Notes under the pieces: generated by a model
What the model was told of the DNA's origin: nothing
What the model saw: the letters and a program-made list of their open reading frames with translations, nothing else
Database searches by the model: none
Position numbers and translations under genes: made by a program
In this document: positions 1 through 6,529 of the stretch, in pieces
Numbering within the stretch: position 1 is the first letter of the stretch
How the letters are laid out: every line of letters starts with the position of its first letter
Origin: an uncultured Porphyromonadaceae bacterium
Lineage (GTDB): Bacteria; Bacteroidota; Bacteroidia; Bacteroidales; Muribaculaceae
Length of the DNA: 12,684 nucleotides
NCBI GenBank assembly: GCA_900547825.1
Contig: URII01000062.1
Span: forward strand, 1 to 12,684
Direction: 5' to 3'

Positions 1-21
1 AGTCCCGCGTGCCCGAAGGGG

Positions 22-1080
22 TCAAACGCACGCGCCTTTTCCATGGGTGATGTAAGCGCAGAGAAACTCAATCTGAGCCATACTGAATTTCATATCCTCC
101 TCTTTGAGTTCCTCGTGGGCGGCATTGCACAGTTCATGCTGCGAGAGAAGTTTCAACTGGAGTTCTGACTGTTCCTTGTCTGATTTCAAAGCCTTTATAG
201 CGGCCTCCAGTTGATCGGAGTAATAGACATCGCCATCGGCAGAGATATACGCTTCCTCCTCCCATTCCTCAATGCGGATATTGCCGTTATCTTCCTTGAT
301 GCGTTTTTCTTTCGCCGTCTTCGTGAAACAGCCGATACTGTCGTTGGACTCAGGATAGGCGCGAACACGATAAATGCCAAGTTCCAGCTCTTTCTTGATA
401 TGTTTGGGCTGGAGGCTTACCCATTCGTTGTAAAGAGCATCCGATTCCAAAACCTCGTCAAGTCCGTGACCGCCCATATAATCCTCGAAATAGGGATATT
501 CGCCGCGAGCCTCTATGCGCTCCTGCAAACTGCTGTATTCACGGATATTATGTTCGAGTTCTACGAACACGACATCATCAACGTCAATAGGCCCTTCATA
601 TACTTTTTTGCCATCCATCAGGACATATCGGGCTTCATCAGGCTCTTTATCCTCAACGATTTCTCCGCCACTATAATCTTCCGGATAATCATCGTCGGTA
701 TAGTATGGCTTTTCTTCCATTACCGTATTTTCAACAGATGCTGAAAACTCCATTCTGCTCTGAGGGTCATCGGCAACTGTAACCTCAACTTCTTCTCCGG
801 CAAGAGTGCTCATTATGGCAACTCTCTCCTTTTTACGGAAGATACGGTCAAACAGACTTTCGATTGCCGACTGGAATCCGCAATATAGACCGATGGTGAG
901 GACAAGGAAAACGGCAAAGAGAACATTGCCGGTAAATTCGTCAGTGCCGAAACGGGCTATGGCGGCATGACGACCAAGTAATGCCATGATGCCGCATCCG
1001 GCAATCACGGCACTCCAGATAAAAATTTTGTCCCGGGTAGGGGGAGCGAGGCTCCTCAAGCGCTGGGGCGTTTCCTTCAT
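22..1080 (-). CDS. Acidic two-helix membrane protein, function unknown
   Basis: I do not recognise this 352-residue protein. It begins at an ATG and has a short basic N-terminus followed by two hydrophobic segments, about residues 19-36 and 52-69, so it is probably an inner-membrane protein. A basic stretch (RIFRKKER, about 79-86) follows the second helix, which suggests the long C-terminal part is cytoplasmic. That part (about 90-352) is strongly acidic, with runs such as YYTDDDYPEDY near 126-136, and has a predicted-helical, Lys/Glu-rich end (about 290-340). No catalytic motif is visible. The gene sits at the left edge of the accessory region, 72 bp downstream of the DUF4405-like membrane gene, and shares a 24-nt upstream motif with it, so the two may be co-regulated. 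It could be an element-encoded envelope protein; that is inference. Confidence 0.75.
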   Translation of the reverse strand: MKETPQRLRSLAPPTRDKIFIWSAVIAGCGIMALLGRHAAIARFGTDEFTGNVLFAVFLVLTIGLYCGFQSAIESLFDRIFRKKERVAIMSTLAGEEVEVTVADDPQSRMEFSASVENTVMEEKPYYTDDDYPEDYSGGEIVEDKEPDEARYVLMDGKKVYEGPIDVDDVVFVELEHNIREYSSLQERIEARGEYPYFEDYMGGHGLDEVLESDALYNEWVSLQPKHIKKELELGIYRVRAYPESNDSIGCFTKTAKEKRIKEDNGNIRIEEWEEEAYISADGDVYYSDQLEAAIKALKSDKEQSELQLKLLSQHELCNAAHEELKEEDMKFSMAQIEFLCAYITHGKGACV

Positions 1081-1087
1081 AAATAAA

Positions 1088-1132
1088 CAGTGGGTTAAAT
1101 ATTCACGTCTTTATTGACAATTTAACCCACTG
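1088..1132 (-). repeat. 13-bp inverted repeat in the leader of the acidic membrane gene
   Basis: CAGTGGGTTAAAT at 1088-1100 is repeated as its exact reverse complement at 1120-1132, with a 19-nt spacer. The right arm is part of a longer motif found again at 1620-1643. In the minus transcript the hairpin ends 7 nt before the ATG at 1080 and is followed by TTTATTT. It could be an operator pair, a leader hairpin, or a weak terminator of the upstream gene. It is too AT-rich, and its U-run too interrupted, to call it a terminator. Confidence 0.6.
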
Positions 1133-1143
1133 AATTGTTCGCT
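1120..1143 (-). repeat. 24-nt direct repeat, copy 1
   Basis: This copy reads ATTTAACCCACTGAATTGTT then CGCT on the plus strand. It matches 1620-1643 at 23 of 24 positions (C/T at the 21st base). Its promoter-proximal edge lies 39 nt before the ATG at 1080, almost the same spacing as copy 2 has to its own gene, which suggests a shared regulatory site rather than a random repeat. Confidence 0.7.
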
Positions 1144-1152
1144 GAATGTTTT

Positions 1153-1581
1153 CTATTTCCTACTGATCTTCCTCATTCTATTCCATGACGGAAGTCCGCG
1201 TACAAGATGAATGATTGCGGTGATGCCCATTGCCATGCCAAACCAGTAATGCCACAATCCCAGATGCGGGATCTTGACTGGCGAAAGCAACTTGACCGTA
1301 CCTGTAAGCAGCGTGGCTATGAACAGGATAACCAGAAGCCAGGTGTCGGTATAGAACCATCTGAATTTCTTCTTAAGGGCGTTCAGCATTTTTTGGAACT
1401 GTGCCCAGTGGATAAACAGAAGTACCGTCATGGCATATCCGAATATCCAGTGAACAGCTTTTAATACACCACGCGGCTGGAAAATTATTCCGTGACTTTT
1501 AAGATGTAGTATAATGCCGATAACCACTGTGACAGCAAAGGTAATCACCAATGCAATGCCGATGTTTGCTTTTGATTTCAT
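1153..1581 (-). CDS. Four-helix His-rich membrane protein (DUF4405 / cytochrome b-like)
   Basis: This 142-residue protein has four predicted membrane helices, about residues 7-26, 44-62, 78-99 and 109-128. Histidines sit at or near helix ends: H26, H30, H44, H58, H106, H111 and H125. This layout resembles DUF4405 and related cytochrome b-type four-helix proteins, in which paired histidines bind haem; haem binding here is inferred, not shown. I chose the ATG at 1581 (MKSKAN) instead of an in-frame TTG two codons upstream. A Bacteroidetes-like -7 box TAAATTTG lies at 1596-1603 and gives a short leader. The gene lies between an acetyltransferase gene and an acidic membrane protein, with a copy of a 24-nt repeat before it and another after it. 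A role in electron transfer at the membrane is possible, but no partner gene is visible. Confidence 0.7.
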   Translation of the reverse strand: MKSKANIGIALVITFAVTVVIGIILHLKSHGIIFQPRGVLKAVHWIFGYAMTVLLFIHWAQFQKMLNALKKKFRWFYTDTWLLVILFIATLLTGTVKLLSPVKIPHLGLWHYWFGMAMGITAIIHLVRGLPSWNRMRKISRK

Positions 1582-1595
1582 ATTCAAGGATATAA

Positions 1596-1603
1596 CAAAT
1601 TTA
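1596..1603 (-). promoter_or_regulatory. Putative -7 box of the DUF4405-like gene
   Basis: The minus strand reads TAAATTTG, an exact fit to the Bacteroidetes -7 consensus TAnnTTTG, 14 nt before the ATG at 1581. The 24-nt repeat at 1620-1643 covers the place where the -33 element would fall, so a factor bound there could control the promoter. The short distance to the start codon lowers confidence. Confidence 0.4.
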
Positions 1604-1619
1604 TGACTTGTAATTGGCC

Positions 1620-1643
1620 ATTTAACCCACTGAATTGTTTGCT
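1620..1643 (-). repeat. 24-nt direct repeat, copy 2
   Basis: This is the second copy of the motif at 1120-1143, exactly 500 bp away and with one mismatch. It ends 38 nt before the ATG at 1581. Unlike copy 1 it has no inverted partner nearby. It overlaps no gene; the acetyltransferase ends at 1659. Confidence 0.7.
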
Positions 1644-1658
1644 CTGGTAAGGTCGCAA

Positions 1659-2324
1659 TTAATCGTGTTGAATGCGGAGATATTCCGCTATATCAATTTT
1701 TGCCTGGGCTATATCAGGATTTGAGAGTAAAGGAATCAATTTATCAACCTCTTCAATGGGACGGTTCCACCATTGTAGACGCTCCAGCAGGTCTATCATT
1801 TCATCGTCAAATCTGCGGTGTATGACTTTTGCCGGATTGCCCACGGCTATCGAATACTGGGGAATGTCGGAGGCAACCGTGGCATTTGTGCCGATTATGG
1901 CTCCGTCGCCAATATGCACGCCGGGCATGATTGTCACATTTTGCCCGATCCACACATCATTGCCGATAACTGTGTCACCTTTGAGCGGCAATTCATCCAT
2001 TACCGGAGCAATCGCACCTCCCCAATCTCCTCCCATTATGTAGAAAGGATAGGTGGTGGCGCAATCCATCCGATGATTGGCACCGTTCATAATAAAAGTA
2101 ACTCCCTTAGCAATGGCGCAAAAGTTACCGATTATCAGCTTATCACCGATGAACTCATAGAAATGTGTAACGTGTTCCTCAAATCTGTCGGCTCCGTCTA
2201 TATCATCGTAATATGTATAATCTCCGATAATGATTCTCGGATTCTTCACCACATTTTTTATGTAGCAAATGCTCGGAATCGCAGGATTTGGAAATGCTTT
2301 GTCTTTGTCAGGATATATTTTCAT
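1659..2324 (-). CDS. Vat/CatB-family xenobiotic O-acetyltransferase
   Basis: This is a 221-residue left-handed beta-helix acetyltransferase of the xenobiotic acetyltransferase family (VatA-D streptogramin A and CatB chloramphenicol enzymes), which move an acetyl group from acetyl-CoA to a drug hydroxyl. The segment IGDKLIIGNFC (59-69), then FIMNGANHRMD (77-87) and DVWIGQNVTIMPGVHIGDGA (123-142), follow Vat proteins very closely, including the catalytic histidine in NGANHRMD (H84). Hexapeptide repeats and the C-terminal QWWN (184-187) are present, and the length fits the family (about 210-220), so it appears intact. It starts at an ATG 41 bp downstream of hipA and may be read through from it. 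Streptogramin A is the closest known substrate by motif; actual resistance is inference, as many chromosomal homologues have unknown substrates. Confidence 0.88.
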   Translation of the reverse strand: MKIYPDKDKAFPNPAIPSICYIKNVVKNPRIIIGDYTYYDDIDGADRFEEHVTHFYEFIGDKLIIGNFCAIAKGVTFIMNGANHRMDCATTYPFYIMGGDWGGAIAPVMDELPLKGDTVIGNDVWIGQNVTIMPGVHIGDGAIIGTNATVASDIPQYSIAVGNPAKVIHRRFDDEMIDLLERLQWWNRPIEEVDKLIPLLSNPDIAQAKIDIAEYLRIQHD

Positions 2325-2365
2325 GATTATAGAAATCTTTGCGAATAAGGATGTATTATGGTGTA

Positions 2366-3646
2366 TTATATAGAGAGCTTCAAATTCGGCATAATGGCAT
2401 CTATCATGGGCTGGGGAACTTCACATTCCCTTGCCAAGAGAGGCCAGCGTGAAGACACTTCGGCAATACGGTCAATTATTTCAGTAGCTTCCTTTATATT
2501 GTTGTGTCTCGCAAATTCCAAAAGGTCCTGGCGGGTGATGTCGTCAAACTTTCCGTTTATTGACATCTGGTGCTGTGCTGTCCATCCACCCTTCGGATTA
2601 TAGGCAAATCCCATGTCGTATGCCGGCGAAAGAGTCCATTTCCCTTGTCTGTCCATAAGGAAGGATATGTTTTTTGTGTGGTCATCCTGATTGCGGATTA
2701 CAACATTGAATACCATGCGACGATACATTTCCTGCGCCTGTGAGTATGGCAGTCTCAATGCTCTCATCACGTTGAACGCCTGCTCGTAAGAGTATGAACG
2801 GGGATTACGATAATCATAATGCGCTATACCACAGAGTGTCTGCATATGAATTTTCTCACCATTCTGACGGTCAAAACGCTTGGTGAGAAAATGGGCGCGT
2901 CCATTCTCTTCTATCAGACTGCAATCCGACATTTCTATGCCGCATTCCTTTACAAGCCGATAGAAAGAGTATTCCAGTCGGCCGAAATTCTGAGTTTCCC
3001 TGAATCCGGCTTCAGCGGTTACACCGTCGAGTTTTATCAGATAATAGTCAAAGCCTTCCGGGGCTTCAATCTGTCCTGAACGAACTTCCCCGGTCGATGG
3101 ATTGTAGGCTATGATGGCTTTCGCCCTCTGTCCTCCGGCAGAGGTACCAAGTCGCACTATCTCGGCTATTGCCGCCTTCTTGTCCTCTTCAAGATTAGCT
3201 CCAAATTCTTCCTTTTCCGACAGTGCTTCGCTTGCCACTTCAACAAGGGAATCAAGTTCTATTCTGACATCGGGACCATAGGGCGCATCCATGGCCGGTT
3301 CAAACTCCAACGCTCCCATACAGCGTTTTCCAAGAAAACATAACGTCTCTACAGCGTTCCCGCTGCTACGCCCGGTCAGCGCAAGCCAGCGGTCGAACAA
3401 TGCTCGTCCGTAAGTATCGGGCAATGAATCGGCAAGCATACCGGGAAGCCCTTTGAACGTCTCACGACCTATCTCGGAGAATGAATATATCCTTCCCTGA
3501 CGCACAGGCATTAGAATCGGCGAGGGTTCAAGACCTTTGCCTATGAAGCTTTCGGCATACTCGAACTTTGCCAGCTGGCGGTTGTTGTCCCATCGGAATG
3601 TCCCGACGGGTTGACCATATAAGTTAACTCTTGCTATATCTACCAT
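2366..3646 (-). CDS. hipA: HipA-family Ser/Thr protein kinase toxin
   Basis: This 426-residue protein matches the full length of HipA toxins, which phosphorylate aminoacyl-tRNA synthetases (GltX in E. coli) and induce dormancy. The N-terminal HipA domain covers about residues 1-115. The kinase part shows GTSAGGQRAK at 167-176, equivalent to the loop holding the autophosphorylated serine (S169 here), the ATP-binding lysine in YLIKLD (K205), the catalytic DDHTKN (D322 with N326), and the metal-binding aspartate in SPAYDMGF (D344). All key residues are present, so the kinase is predicted to be active. The ATG overlaps the end of the antitoxin gene by 7 nt, the usual hipBA coupling. The target is unknown here. 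The gene is encoded on the mobile-looking left part, where it may help to stabilise the element. Confidence 0.93.
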   Translation of the reverse strand: MVDIARVNLYGQPVGTFRWDNNRQLAKFEYAESFIGKGLEPSPILMPVRQGRIYSFSEIGRETFKGLPGMLADSLPDTYGRALFDRWLALTGRSSGNAVETLCFLGKRCMGALEFEPAMDAPYGPDVRIELDSLVEVASEALSEKEEFGANLEEDKKAAIAEIVRLGTSAGGQRAKAIIAYNPSTGEVRSGQIEAPEGFDYYLIKLDGVTAEAGFRETQNFGRLEYSFYRLVKECGIEMSDCSLIEENGRAHFLTKRFDRQNGEKIHMQTLCGIAHYDYRNPRSYSYEQAFNVMRALRLPYSQAQEMYRRMVFNVVIRNQDDHTKNISFLMDRQGKWTLSPAYDMGFAYNPKGGWTAQHQMSINGKFDDITRQDLLEFARHNNIKEATEIIDRIAEVSSRWPLLARECEVPQPMIDAIMPNLKLSI

Positions 3647-3999
3647 TCTGATTCCTGGGTATTAGGTTGTGTGTTGGTCTTGTTGTTACCACTTGCGCGT
3701 TTGCGCTGCTTCTTCTTGCTTGCTTCGACAAACTCGAAATATTCATTGGGACTCATCTCATCTTCCTTAATGAGTGACGAGAACACATCCAGCTCGCCAA
3801 GTATGCGAAGCACGCGCATCAGGGAATCGAAATAGCTTATATCGCCTTTCTCGATTCTCTTTAGTGTCGTCAATGAGACTTGCGCCTGTTCTGCGAGTGA
3901 TGTCTGAGTGAAGTTCTGTCGGAGTCGCAGATGCCTTATTTTTTGTCCCAGCCGACGGCGGATTTCACTGTCAGGTAACATGTATATATTCTCTTCCAT
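3640..3999 (-). CDS. hipB: HipB-like Xre antitoxin / autorepressor
   Basis: This 119-residue protein has a Cro/C1-type helix-turn-helix (about residues 15-75) with the recognition segment TQTSLAEQAQVSLTTLKRIEKG at about 31-52, and a basic tail with KKKQRKR at 95-101. It lies directly before hipA and overlaps it by 7 nt, as HipB antitoxins do: they bind and inhibit HipA and repress the operon. I chose the ATG at 3999, although the frame is open to 4047. A -7 box lies at 4025-4032, so an upstream start would precede the transcript. The operator-like palindrome at 3998-4017 touches this start codon, which fits autorepression. The basic tail might contact DNA or HipA; that is inference. Confidence 0.88.
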   Translation of the reverse strand: MEENIYMLPDSEIRRRLGQKIRHLRLRQNFTQTSLAEQAQVSLTTLKRIEKGDISYFDSLMRVLRILGELDVFSSLIKEDEMSPNEYFEFVEASKKKQRKRASGNNKTNTQPNTQESEW

Positions 4000-4059
4000 A
4001 GTCGTACTTGCGTCTATTAGGTTGCAAATATAGTAATAATAGCTCAAACTACGACTATT
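3998..4059 (-). promoter_or_regulatory. hipBA promoter with operator-like half-sites
   Basis: The minus strand has TATATTTG at 4025-4032, a perfect TAnnTTTG -7 box, 25 nt before the hipB ATG. Three related half-sites surround it: AATAGTCGTA at 4050-4059, AATAGACGCA at 4009-4018, and the inverted ATAGTCGTA (plus strand) at 3998-4006. The last two make an imperfect palindrome, ATAGaCG and CGaCTAT with a 6-nt spacer, between the expected transcription start and the start codon. A further inverted pair, GCTCAAA 4042-4048 and TTTGAGC 4073-4079, lies upstream. This is the layout expected for repression by the HipB product, but binding is inferred. Confidence 0.6.
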
Positions 4060-4101
4060 TTGTGCGATTTTTTTTGAGCCAGTCTGAAGATTATTGTCTA
4101 T

Positions 4102-4422
4102 TTACAGGATGGTCAAAGATACCTTTCTGCCGAGACCCTCAAAGATTCGGAATAGGGTGCTGAGTTGGACATCGGCTTTGCCGTTTTCCAGACGGGAGAT
4201 ATAGGTTTTCTTCGTACCGATACGCTCAGCGAGCTGCTGTTGGGTCAGTCCGGCTTTGAGTCGTTCTTCTTTGAGCGTCTCTGCCAGACAGAACGCCGCC
4301 GCATCAGCGTCGAACTGTTCCCGCTTCGGGGTGCCGGGTTTGCCATATTCTGCATCAAGGAGCTCGTCGAAAGTTGAGCAATGCATTATCTTGTCATCGT
4401 GATTAGAGGTATTGCTTTCCAT
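4102..4422 (-). CDS. HigA-type Xre antitoxin-like protein
   Basis: This 106-residue protein has an N-terminal variable region and a C-terminal Cro/C1-type helix-turn-helix, with LTQQQLAERIGTKKTYISRLENG at about 59-81 and a hydrophobic end, LGRKVSLTIL. Its shape is that of HigA-type antitoxins, which normally follow a HigB/RelE-family toxin gene. Here it is the third gene of an operon, 4 nt after a different, shorter Xre protein that itself overlaps the toxin gene. I chose the ATG at 4422; a GTG sits one codon earlier. It may be a second antitoxin, a co-repressor, or the left-over antitoxin of a lost pair. No clear terminator follows before the hipBA promoter. Confidence 0.82.
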   Translation of the reverse strand: MESNTSNHDDKIMHCSTFDELLDAEYGKPGTPKREQFDADAAAFCLAETLKEERLKAGLTQQQLAERIGTKKTYISRLENGKADVQLSTLFRIFEGLGRKVSLTIL

Positions 4423-4426
4423 CACA

Positions 4427-4690
4427 CTATATGGTTAAAAGTTTGACACCGAGAGCATCTGAAATCTTTGCTATCGTTCTCAGTGTGAAATTATGAGTGC
4501 CTCCAAGCCATCGAGAGACTTCTGCTTCGGTCTTGCCCATCTTTTTTGCCAACTGCTTCTGACTGATATTCTTTTCCCGAAGAATCATGTCAATCTTATC
4601 GGCAAGGGCAAACGACATATCAAGTTCCATCTTGACATCGTTCTGAACGGTGGCAAGACATTCATCGAATAGTTGGGCTGTAGTTTTCAT
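4427..4690 (-). CDS. Xre-family antitoxin, partner of HigB-like toxin
   Basis: This is an 87-residue protein with a helical N-terminal part (about 1-38) and a Cro/C1-type helix-turn-helix at about 42-63 (ISQKQLAKKMGKTEAEVSRW), ending in GVKLLTI. The ATG overlaps the stop of the toxin gene as ATGA (4 nt), so the two are translationally coupled with the toxin first. This order is typical of HigBA systems, unlike most type II loci where the antitoxin comes first. It should neutralise the toxin and repress the promoter, probably at the 18-bp palindrome at 5203-5220. Family assignment as an Xre antitoxin is firm; pairing is by context. Confidence 0.85.
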   Translation of the reverse strand: MKTTAQLFDECLATVQNDVKMELDMSFALADKIDMILREKNISQKQLAKKMGKTEAEVSRWLGGTHNFTLRTIAKISDALGVKLLTI

Positions 4691-5166
4691 AACTCAAATG
4701 TTTTATCGGTTATTCCATTCAGGACTGTTTCTTCGACAATGATGGATCCTTCTTTCTCAGTTGCTTTTAATAGCGCATCAAATTTCTGAAGATCCATGAC
4801 ATAACCATTGAGTTCCTGATTCTCATTGTATGTCTTTGTTTGCTTAATACCTCCATTGCCAAGAATCAATATTTTATCCGAAATTCTCAGGCAATATAAT
4901 CTCAGTTTGCCTGAGTCAATCGGGAGTGCGCATACTCTGTCTGCATATTTCCCCTCGGGACGGAAATATCGTTCCTGCACTCCATTTTCCAGAATTTTTT
5001 GCAGGGCATACAGAATCAGCTGATAGTCACGCTGGAGTTTGCCATTGTCCTTGAAGCGGTTAAGGAATTTTGCGAACTCCGACATATCACCATCCTCAAA
5101 GATGATGGTGTAGAGGCTTGCCGATTCGGAAGACCTCACAGGCTCTATTTTTACTTTCTTACTCAT
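4687..5166 (-). CDS. HigB/RelE-like toxin candidate
   Basis: This 159-residue protein has no motif I can name with certainty. The segment from about 30 to 135 follows the layout of HigB/Gp49-like (RelE superfamily) mRNA interferases: helical FAKFLNRFKD and LQRDYQLILYALQKILENG, then RYFRPEGKYADRVCALPIDSGKLRLYCLRISDKILILGNGGIKQTKTYNE, in which a strand-rich core ends in a KxTK-like basic motif near 108-112. It is longer than most HigB proteins (about 90-120 residues), with extra N- and C-terminal parts. The gene comes first in an operon and overlaps an Xre antitoxin gene by 4 nt, which strongly supports a toxin role. I chose the ATG at 5166 (MSKKVK); the frame extends to a TTG at 5190, which lies upstream of the -7 box at 5177-5184. 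The target and mechanism are unknown. Confidence 0.65.
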   Translation of the reverse strand: MSKKVKIEPVRSSESASLYTIIFEDGDMSEFAKFLNRFKDNGKLQRDYQLILYALQKILENGVQERYFRPEGKYADRVCALPIDSGKLRLYCLRISDKILILGNGGIKQTKTYNENQELNGYVMDLQKFDALLKATEKEGSIIVEETVLNGITDKTFEL

Positions 5167-5176
5167 AATTCGTCTA

Positions 5177-5184
5177 CAAAGATA
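5177..5184 (-). promoter_or_regulatory. -7 box of the toxin-antitoxin operon
   Basis: The minus strand reads TATCTTTG, a perfect TAnnTTTG box, 10 nt before the ATG at 5166. The leader would be very short or absent. No clear TTTG -33 element is seen at the expected distance; an 18-bp palindrome occupies that place instead. Confidence 0.5.
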
Positions 5185-5202
5185 TAACAAAATTTCGAGA
5201 TT

Positions 5203-5220
5203 ATTAGCTTATATGCTAAT
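5203..5220. promoter_or_regulatory. 18-bp palindromic operator candidate
   Basis: ATTAGC at 5203-5208 and GCTAAT at 5215-5220 are exact inverted arms around TTATAT, giving 8 of 9 symmetric pairs. The centre lies about 30 bp upstream of the -7 box at 5177-5184, over the -33 region. This fits an operator bound by the Xre antitoxin(s) of the downstream operon. AT-rich DNA makes chance palindromes likelier, so this is a moderate call. The rest of 5221-5351 shows no gene. Confidence 0.5.
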
Positions 5221-5351
5221 TATTTTATTTCAGGATAATTGAATTTTAGCGGCATCGCGTAGCTTTCTGCGTAAACAGGTTATGATGATTCAACACAAAT
5301 CGGTGTTTTTGGGGTGATTCGCTTTTAATATTTGGGATATTCACTTGGAAG

Positions 5352-6458
5352 TTATTTCAGAGAGATGGAATTGGCTGCATCTCGCTTCTTCTGGCTGATG
5401 ACCTCTGCGTAGATCTGAGTCGTGGCCACGTTTTTATGCGTGAGCATCTTGCTGACAGTGTATATGTCGGTGCCGTTGGCAATCAGAAGGGTAGCGTAGG
5501 TGTGACGCAGACCATGGAAGGTGATTTTCTTCTTTATGCCTGCATCTTTGAGCCATTTCTTGAATGGCTCGCGTGTATGGGCTCGGCTCAATCCCTTGAA
5601 TACCATGCCATGTCCCGGTTCGCCACAGTACGACAACGCTTCATCGCTTAGCGGCAATGTCGCCTGTGTCTTTGTCTTCTGGGTCCGGATGCGCATACAG
5701 TAGCCGCCGTCGGGAGACACTTCGATATTCTCCCAACGGAGTTGCAGAATATCGCTGATGCGGAGTCCGGTCATGCAGGCGAACAACGATGCTCGTTTCA
5801 GCACATCCACTTTGCATGGCGTGGCGGCAAGGCGTTTCACCTCCTCGATTTCGAGATAGTTGATTTTCGGCTCCTCCCATTCGATAGGGTCGAGGTAGTC
5901 ATTGACATTCTCTTTCAGCCAGCCTTCCTTATAAGCGATTTTCAGCAAGGCGCGGAACGTTGACCAGTATCCGGCGGCAGAGTTGCGGGAGATTATATTG
6001 CCAGTCTGTTTCACCCGGATTTTGAGAATGTATGTGCGGAAGTCGTTGCACAGACCGATGGTCACGTCTTTCATCAGACATCTGCCATTGCAGAAGTCCT
6101 TGAAGTGCTTATACACGATTTCCCATTTCTGATATTTCTCCTTGGTCTTTGCCTCGAAGTATGCCAGAAAGTCGGCGTGTTTCTTTGTGCGGTCGAGAAA
6201 ACCGAACTCCTCGTTGATAATCGCCAACTCGCGGGTGGCACGGATGCCTCGGGCTTTGAGCATGATTTCTTCGTTGTAATCAAGCTCGAATTTATCTTTC
6301 GGATTGCCGATGAGATATAGGCCGAGGAACTCCCGGCGCGACATCTTTTTGATGTGCGGGTTCCAGATGGGAGGGTAGTAGTCGAGGTAGAGCGACAGTT
6401 TGCCGCTGCGCAGTTTTTCCTGACGGAGGGTTACTTTGGTGATGGTTGCTGATTCCAT
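5352..6458 (-). CDS. Phage-type tyrosine recombinase / integrase
   Basis: This 368-residue site-specific recombinase has an N-terminal arm-binding-like region (about 1-90), a SAM-like core-binding domain (about 92-190) and a catalytic domain (about 200-360). The tyrosine recombinase residues are present: R233 in TGLRISD, a lysine in the QKTKTQ turn (K261 or K263), H315 and R318 in HGLRHTYA, H341 in LTHKN, and the nucleophile Y350 in TTQIYAE. The protein appears complete and functional. I chose the ATG at 6458, downstream of a -7 box at 6489-6496; an in-frame TTG at 6491 lies inside that box. The gene lies one gene away from the 3' end of mnmE, beside an excisionase-like HTH gene, as in integrative elements inserted at a gene end. 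It probably moves the accessory genes to its left. Confidence 0.95.
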   Translation of the reverse strand: MESATITKVTLRQEKLRSGKLSLYLDYYPPIWNPHIKKMSRREFLGLYLIGNPKDKFELDYNEEIMLKARGIRATRELAIINEEFGFLDRTKKHADFLAYFEAKTKEKYQKWEIVYKHFKDFCNGRCLMKDVTIGLCNDFRTYILKIRVKQTGNIISRNSAAGYWSTFRALLKIAYKEGWLKENVNDYLDPIEWEEPKINYLEIEEVKRLAATPCKVDVLKRASLFACMTGLRISDILQLRWENIEVSPDGGYCMRIRTQKTKTQATLPLSDEALSYCGEPGHGMVFKGLSRAHTREPFKKWLKDAGIKKKITFHGLRHTYATLLIANGTDIYTVSKMLTHKNVATTQIYAEVISQKKRDAANSISLK

Positions 6459-6488
6459 ATTATACTGTTTTTTAAGATTTATAATGTG

Positions 6489-6496
6489 CAAAGGTA
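6489..6496 (-). promoter_or_regulatory. -7 box of the integrase gene
   Basis: The minus strand reads TACCTTTG, an exact TAnnTTTG box, 30 nt before the integrase ATG at 6458. A TTTC about 20 nt further upstream could be a weak -33 element. The box lies in the 71-bp gap after the HTH-repeat gene, so the integrase can be made separately from it. Confidence 0.6.
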
Positions 6497-6529
6497 GAAG
6501 GTGGTTACATGGTGAAGAAAATCACCGGA

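Noticed and set aside
211..744. Plus-strand open frame of 177 codons opposite the acidic membrane gene.
   Set aside because: Hydrophobic shadow of the acidic stretches on the other strand; the minus frame has better start, spacing and composition, though neither is a known family.
5117..5132. CTTGCCGATTCGGAAG resembles the mnmE-end att sequence at 14 of 16 positions, as a possible second att site.
   Set aside because: It lies inside the toxin coding frame near its start and would place the element end within a conserved gene; likely chance.
5291..5310. AACAC/GTGTT hairpin with a short T-run on the plus strand, between the integrase and toxin genes.
   Set aside because: The stem is 5 bp and the T-run is on the strand with no gene ending there.
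6511..6526. Hairpin GGTGA/TCACC after the HTH-repeat gene as a terminator.
   Set aside because: Only a 5-bp stem and no U-run follows on the minus strand.
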